Shown here: in pieces, positions 14,888 to 17,795 of the stretch
Numbering within the stretch: the stretch's first letter is position 1
How the letters are laid out: the number at the start of each line of letters is the position of its first letter
Origin: Rubrobacter sp.
Lineage (GTDB): Bacteria > Actinomycetota > Rubrobacteria > Rubrobacterales > Rubrobacteraceae
DNA length: 17,795 nucleotides
Assembly: GCA_013695335.1 (NCBI GenBank)
Contig: JACDAR010000008.1
Location: 1-17,795 of the forward strand
Direction: 5' to 3'
Notes under the pieces: model-generated
The model's database searches: none
What the model was told of the DNA's origin: nothing
What the model saw: only the letters and a program-made list of their open reading frames with translations
Made by a program: the position numbers and the translations under genes

Positions 14888-15501
14888 CCCTGAGATTGCA
14901 CGATTATCTGCCTTCAGGCAACGGATACAAGGTTCGGCTGCTCCTCTCCCAGCTAGGAATCTCGTTCGAGCGGATCGAGTACGATATCCAGCGGGGCGAG
15001 ACCCGCACCCCCGAGTTCCTCGGAAAGATCAACGCGAACGGGCGCATCCCGGTGCTCGAGACGGACGACGGTGAGTTCCTGCCCGAGTCGAACGCCATCA
15101 TTTTCTACCTGGCGGAAGGGACCCCGTTCTTCCCCGAAGACAGGCTCGAACGCACCCGTGTCCTGCAATGGATGTTCTTCGAACAATACAGTCATGAGCC
15201 GAACATCGCCGTGGCACGCGCCATGCTCCACGTCTTCGACCTGGAGATGACCGAGAAACGCCAGGCCGTGCTGGAGCAAAAACAGAAGCTCGGCTACGAC
15301 GCCCTCGGGGTGATGGAGAATCACCTGGAAGACAGGGAGTATTTCGTTGGCGGACGATACACGATAGCCGACATCGCCCTCTATGCGTACACGCACGTGG
15401 CTGACGAAGGAGGCTTCGATCTCTCGGATTATCCTGCTGTGCGAGCCTGGATCGCACGGGTCGCCTCCCAACCAGACTACGTCCCGATCACCCAGGGATG
15501 A
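14884..15501 (+). CDS. Glutathione S-transferase family protein
   Basis: The protein is 205 aa. The N-terminal thioredoxin-like domain reads LRLHDYLPSGNGYKVRLLLSQ (Ser/Asn near residue 11-13 in the thiol-activating position), with the cis-Pro segment GRIPVLE and the ESNAIIFYLA glutathione gamma-glutamyl site. The C-terminal all-helical domain carries the folding motif YTIADIALYAYTH. It would conjugate or reduce electrophiles with a thiol. ATG 14884 follows GGGAGGAG and overlaps the cupin stop as ATGA. If the host is an actinobacterium, which usually uses mycothiol and not glutathione, the natural thiol partner is an open question; transfer from a glutathione user is possible. Confidence 0.92.
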   Translation: MTLRLHDYLPSGNGYKVRLLLSQLGISFERIEYDIQRGETRTPEFLGKINANGRIPVLETDDGEFLPESNAIIFYLAEGTPFFPEDRLERTRVLQWMFFEQYSHEPNIAVARAMLHVFDLEMTEKRQAVLEQKQKLGYDALGVMENHLEDREYFVGGRYTIADIALYAYTHVADEGGFDLSDYPAVRAWIARVASQPDYVPITQG

Positions 15502-15511
15502 AGGGAAGACC

Positions 15512-15688
15512 ATGAGCCTTGAGATGCGTGCCGGGTGCGAGCGTTGCGGGACCGTACTCGCCGAAGATGGTCCCGCCTTCATTTGCAGCCACGAATGCAC
15601 TTTCTGCGAACGCTGTACTGAAGCGATGCGTCACGTCTGCCCGAACTGCGGCGGCGAACTGGTGAAGCGTCCCCTGCGGTCGAGTTGA
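15512..15688 (+). CDS. DUF1272 small zinc-ribbon-like protein
   Basis: This 58-aa protein has eight cysteines in four pairs: C9xxC12, C25xxxC29 with C32xxC35, and C43xxC46. The signature ICSHECTFCERC and VCPNCGGELVKRP identifies DUF1272. The pairs probably hold two zinc ions. No function is established for the family. ATG 15512 follows AAGGGAAG, 10 bases after the GST stop, so it is likely the fifth gene of the cassette. Its C-terminal 99 bases are repeated with about 80% identity at 16442-16540, in a decayed paralogue two genes downstream. Confidence 0.9.
   Translation: MSLEMRAGCERCGTVLAEDGPAFICSHECTFCERCTEAMRHVCPNCGGELVKRPLRSS
15590..15688 (+). repeat. Direct repeat, copy 1 (3' part of intact DUF1272 gene)
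   Basis: These 99 bases align without gaps to 16442-16540. By hand count 79 of 99 positions agree, and positions 15636-15663 are identical to 16488-16515 (28 bases). The repeat comes from gene duplication; the two copies bracket the 93-aa gene and the aspartic protease gene. Confidence 0.9.
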
Positions 15689-15706
15689 TGGCGTAGAATG
15701 CGGGGC

Positions 15707-15988
15707 ATGAGTGGAAGGTTACACGACAAGGATGAAATCGCCCGGCGGGGCAAAGACCTCTACGAGCGGCGCATACGGAAGGAAGTCGAAGCCGACGGCG
15801 CGAATGAAGGGCGCTTTGTGGCCGTGGACGTCGAAAGCAGTGACCACGAGATCGCGGACAATGCTCTGGAGGCCGGCGCGGGGTTGCGCCGCAGGCGACC
15901 CGACGCCGTGGTCTACCTGGTGCGTGCCGGCCGTCCGTCCGCGTTCCGGCTCGGCGGACGCTTCCGGGCGAAGCCAGCCCGGGCGTAA
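15707..15988 (+). CDS. Small basic protein of unknown function, paired with an aspartic protease
   Basis: The 93-aa protein has an N-terminal charged helix (DKDEIARRGKDLYERRIRKEVEA), then strands (GRFVAVDVESSDHEIADNALEAG) and a basic C-terminal half (LRRRRPDAVVYLVRAGRPSAFRLGGRF). I do not recognise a named domain. ATG 15707 is chosen over ATG 15698 because the conserved-looking MSGRLHDKDEIA begins there; neither has a clear ribosome binding site. It stops five bases before the protease gene, so the two are almost certainly translated as a pair. The layout recalls small two-gene modules in which one protein is the partner or substrate of the other (for example antitoxin with effector), but there is no direct evidence for that here. 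Confidence 0.7.
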   Translation: MSGRLHDKDEIARRGKDLYERRIRKEVEADGANEGRFVAVDVESSDHEIADNALEAGAGLRRRRPDAVVYLVRAGRPSAFRLGGRFRAKPARA

Positions 15989-15993
15989 GGCCC

Positions 15994-16386
15994 GTGCCAA
16001 CGATGCTCGGCTCCGTCGCCGAAGACGGAAGCGAACCCTTGCTGCCGCTCGGACTGCTCGCCAGCATGGAGAACGCTACCGGCAGCGAAGAGGAAGTCGA
16101 GGCTGTGATCGACACCGGCTTCGATGGCGAGCTCACGCTTCCTTCAGGGACGATACGGCGACTGGGTTACCCTTATGCTGGCAGCGCCGGCGGGACGCTG
16201 GCCGACGGCAACGAGGTCCAGTTTGACTACCACGAGGGACGAGTCCTCTGGCACGGAACCGCCCGTCCCGTGGCCGTGATAGCCGCCGAAGGCCAGCCTT
16301 TGGTTGGCATGGCGTTGCTACGGGGCAGCCGCCTCACCATGGAAGCCGTGCCGGGCGGCGGGGTGCTGATACAGGATATGACTTGA
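15994..16386 (+). CDS. Retropepsin-like clan AA aspartic protease
   Basis: This is a 130-aa single-lobe aspartic protease-like protein. The catalytic triplet is AVIDTGFDGELTLP (Asp40, Thr41, Gly42). The downstream PLVGMALLRGSRLTMEA matches the hydrophobic-hydrophobic-Gly psi-loop that completes the lobe. Having one DTG per chain, it would need to dimerise, as viral proteases do. No signal peptide or membrane span is present, so it should act in the cytosol. GTG 15994, with AAGG just before it, is the likely start; ATG 16003 is the alternative. Some bacterial proteins with this fold are proteases, and others may only bind; which applies is unknown. The upstream 93-aa protein is the obvious candidate partner or substrate. 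Confidence 0.82.
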   Translation: MPTMLGSVAEDGSEPLLPLGLLASMENATGSEEEVEAVIDTGFDGELTLPSGTIRRLGYPYAGSAGGTLADGNEVQFDYHEGRVLWHGTARPVAVIAAEGQPLVGMALLRGSRLTMEAVPGGGVLIQDMT

Positions 16387-16540
16387 ATGAGCGTGTCGCG
16401 CGGCTGCCGTCGCGGAAGACGATATCGTATCTATCTGTTACCACGAATGCACCTTCTGTGAAAGCTGTGCGGAGGACATGCAACACATCTGCCCGAACTG
16501 CGGCGGCGAACTGGTCAGTCGTCCCCGGCGGAACAAGTGA
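16383..16540 (+). pseudogene. Decayed second copy of the DUF1272 gene
   Basis: From 16391 to the TGA at 16538-16540 the frame reads AVAEDDIVSICYHECTFCES and then CAEDMQHICPNCGGELV, the same protein as the intact DUF1272 gene at 15512. It has no start codon in that frame. The missing front is visible one frame over: TTG at 16383 overlaps the protease stop and starts NER, which becomes NERC and joins AVAEDD if one base is restored near 16399. Even so repaired, the first CxxC pair would have only one cysteine. It is most simply a frameshifted paralogue in decay. Confidence 0.75.
16442..16540 (+). repeat. Direct repeat, copy 2 (3' part of decayed DUF1272 gene)
   Basis: Partner of the 99-base repeat at 15590-15688, 852 bases downstream, about 80% identical by hand count with a 28-base perfect core (16488-16515). 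Most differences keep the cysteine codons and the reading frame, so the copies diverged under selection before this one lost its start. Confidence 0.9.
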
Positions 16541-16567
16541 ACATCCCGAAGAAGTCTGGAGCATGAC

Positions 16568-17653
16568 ATGAGCGAGGTTAGACGGGCGGAGCATCCATTC
16601 CACATGTACGCGGCGATCCAGGCGCAGCCCGATGCGTTCGCCCGTATCGTGGAGCGCAACGAGACCGCAGTGGATGATTTCGCGGCGGGAATGTCCGACT
16701 GCGAGCGGCTGTTCATAATTGGGATCGGAACCTCTTTCCACGCCGCCCGCGTGGGTGAGCATCTGCTGCGGGTGTACGGTGGCGGGCTGGACGTGCGCGT
16801 GATGCACTCCTTCGATTTCGCGCTGTACGGGCCGCCGCTCGGGCCTGGGGATTGCGTCGTTGCCGCGAGCCATCGCGGGAGCAAGAGGTACACGGCCGCC
16901 GCGCTCGCCCGCGCCCGCGAGGCCGGGTGCCGCACGGCGCTCATCACGGGTGAAGGCGGCTCCGGGATGGGCAGCGCGGGCACTGTGTTCACCACGGTGG
17001 CGCAGGAGAAGTCCTCGGCCCACACCGTAAGCTATACAGGTTCTGTCGCGGTTCTTGCGCTCCTTGCCGGGAGCATCGGTCGCCACCGTACAGGTGAGGA
17101 TACGCTTCCCGGAGACCTGCTGCGGGAGGAGATCCCGGCCGCGTTGCGTGGCGCGCTCGGGACTGGGGAGACGGTTGGGACGCTTGCCCGCGAGCACGTG
17201 GGACGGCGCAGGATCTGGCTCGCCGGGGGCGGTCCATCCGCGGTGACGGCCGAGGAGACCGCGCTCAAGATCAAAGAGACTTCATATCTCCAGGCCGAAG
17301 GAATGTCCGCCGAGACGTTGATGCACGGTCCTTTTCAGTGCGTGGAGGACGACGACCTCTTCGTGCTCGCCGCGCCTTCAGGGGCGGCCAGGGATCGCAC
17401 GCTGGAGGTCGCCGACCTCGCCTCCGAGATCGGCGCCCCCTGCGTGATCGTCTCCGACGATGCGGCGGGGCTTCCGCAGAACGCGGCTTCGATCCTGGTG
17501 CCGCCCGTACCTGAACCCTTCACGGCGCTCACCTGCCTTCTGCCGCTCCAGTTCTTCACCTACCATCTGGCGCTCGCACGTGGGACGAACCCGGATTCCT
17601 TCCGGGCCGAAGACCCGAGGTTCGCGCGGGCCGACGTTTCTGGGCGTTTGTAG
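16568..17653 (+). CDS. Double-SIS-domain protein, GlmS isomerase-like without glutaminase domain
   Basis: The protein is 361 aa with two SIS (sugar isomerase) domains. SIS1 begins FIIGIGTSFHAARV (sugar phosphate loop GTS at 54-56) and has ASHRGSKRYT where GlmS has SxSGxTxDT. SIS2 begins IWLAGGGPSAVTAEETALKIKETSYLQAEG (about 206-235) and contains LMHGPF with His243, matching the GlmS KE...AE...HGP catalytic stretch. The N-terminal glutaminase half of GlmS is absent. The C-terminal end (GTNPDSFRAEDPRFARA) lacks the lysine found in the GlmS tail. It probably isomerises or deaminates a phosphorylated amino- or ketosugar, like AgaS or fructosamine-6-phosphate deglycases; the substrate is unknown. 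ATG 16568 has GGAG seven bases before it. Confidence 0.88.
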   Translation: MSEVRRAEHPFHMYAAIQAQPDAFARIVERNETAVDDFAAGMSDCERLFIIGIGTSFHAARVGEHLLRVYGGGLDVRVMHSFDFALYGPPLGPGDCVVAASHRGSKRYTAAALARAREAGCRTALITGEGGSGMGSAGTVFTTVAQEKSSAHTVSYTGSVAVLALLAGSIGRHRTGEDTLPGDLLREEIPAALRGALGTGETVGTLAREHVGRRRIWLAGGGPSAVTAEETALKIKETSYLQAEGMSAETLMHGPFQCVEDDDLFVLAAPSGAARDRTLEVADLASEIGAPCVIVSDDAAGLPQNAASILVPPVPEPFTALTCLLPLQFFTYHLALARGTNPDSFRAEDPRFARADVSGRL

Positions 17654-17675
17654 GGTGGGGTAGACTCACGCGGTC

Positions 17676-17795
17676 GTGCGACTAATCTACACGCTCATGC
17701 TCGTCGGGATAACAGCCGTTTGGGGCTGGACGTTCGTCGTGGTGCGGGACGCCATCGCCATCTACGGCGTGTTGTCGTTTCTGACCGCGCGGTTT
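17676..17795 (+). CDS. EamA/DMT-superfamily transporter, N-terminal fragment (3' end outside window)
   Basis: The frame opens with GTG 17676, 22 bases after the SIS gene, and remains open to the window end (40 codons). It reads LIYTLMLVGITAVWGWTFVV, then VRDAIAIYGVLSFLTARF. The first membrane span containing AVWGWTFVV and the short loop leading to the FLTARF start of span 2 are the hallmark of EamA (RhaT/DMT) proteins, which normally have ten spans. Substrate is unknown. Genes of this family are frequent neighbours of MocR regulators, here about 4 kb upstream. Confidence 0.85.
   Translation, partial: MRLIYTLMLVGITAVWGWTFVVVRDAIAIYGVLSFLTARF

Noticed and set aside
15590..16540. Insertion sequence or composite element bounded by the 99-base direct repeats
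   Set aside because: The repeats are coding DUF1272 sequence at about 80% identity with no terminal inverted repeats, target-site duplication or transposase, so paralogous duplication explains them.
16334..17197. 287-codon minus-strand frame opposite the SIS gene
   Set aside because: It is antisense to a complete double-SIS protein and to the DUF1272 remnant, and has no domain signature.

Overview
This is a GC-rich bacterial chromosome segment with many GTG starts, strong purine-rich ribosome binding sites and tightly packed genes, several overlapping as ATGA. GC content was judged by eye at roughly 60% or a little more, not computed. An actinobacterial-type (OtrA-like) ribosomal protection protein, a CsoR copper sensor and the general gene style suggest an Actinomycetota member, perhaps Rubrobacter-like. 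That placement is inference; no rRNA or other marker gene is present.

Layout. (1) 1-291: the C-terminal end of a methyltransferase gene, converging on (2) 303-4976, a six-gene minus-strand copper operon: CopA copper ATPase, CsoR repressor, CopZ-type chaperone, a His-rich membrane protein, a DUF305 lipoprotein and a DUF4396 membrane protein. A candidate promoter with a C/G-tract CsoR-like operator in its spacer lies just upstream of copA. (3) 5064-7064, minus strand: a small unknown protein, a calcineurin-type phosphoesterase and an alpha/beta hydrolase. (4) 7192-11779, plus strand: a type I methionine aminopeptidase, an OtrA/TetM-type ribosomal protection GTPase preceded by an overlapping small upstream ORF with a good ribosome binding site, a SAM methyltransferase and an APH-family phosphotransferase, followed by an eroded remnant of a second APH gene. 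(5) 11985-13474, minus strand: a MocR-type (GntR plus aminotransferase) regulator broken by a frameshift. (6) 13591-17795, plus strand: a long co-directional run divergent from it, made of cupin, GNAT, cupin, GST, DUF1272 zinc protein, an unknown 93-aa protein, a retropepsin-like aspartic protease, a decayed second DUF1272 copy, a double-SIS sugar isomerase-like protein and the start of an EamA/DMT transporter.

How the parts work together. The copper operon is a coherent sense, chaperone and export system with periplasmic or membrane metal-binding accessories. The middle part looks like antibiotic-type self-protection (ribosomal protection, methyltransferase, phosphotransferase). The last part looks like a small-molecule detoxification cassette whose presumptive regulator is inactivated. 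Its least understood piece is the 93-aa protein plus aspartic protease pair, which is bracketed by an intact and a decayed copy of the same DUF1272 gene.

Other notable signals are three gene remnants or frameshifts within about 5 kb (11.8-16.5 kb). No tRNA, rRNA, CRISPR array, insertion sequence or phage gene was recognised. No gene-free stretch exceeds 300 bases; the longest, 11780-11984, is mostly the APH remnant.
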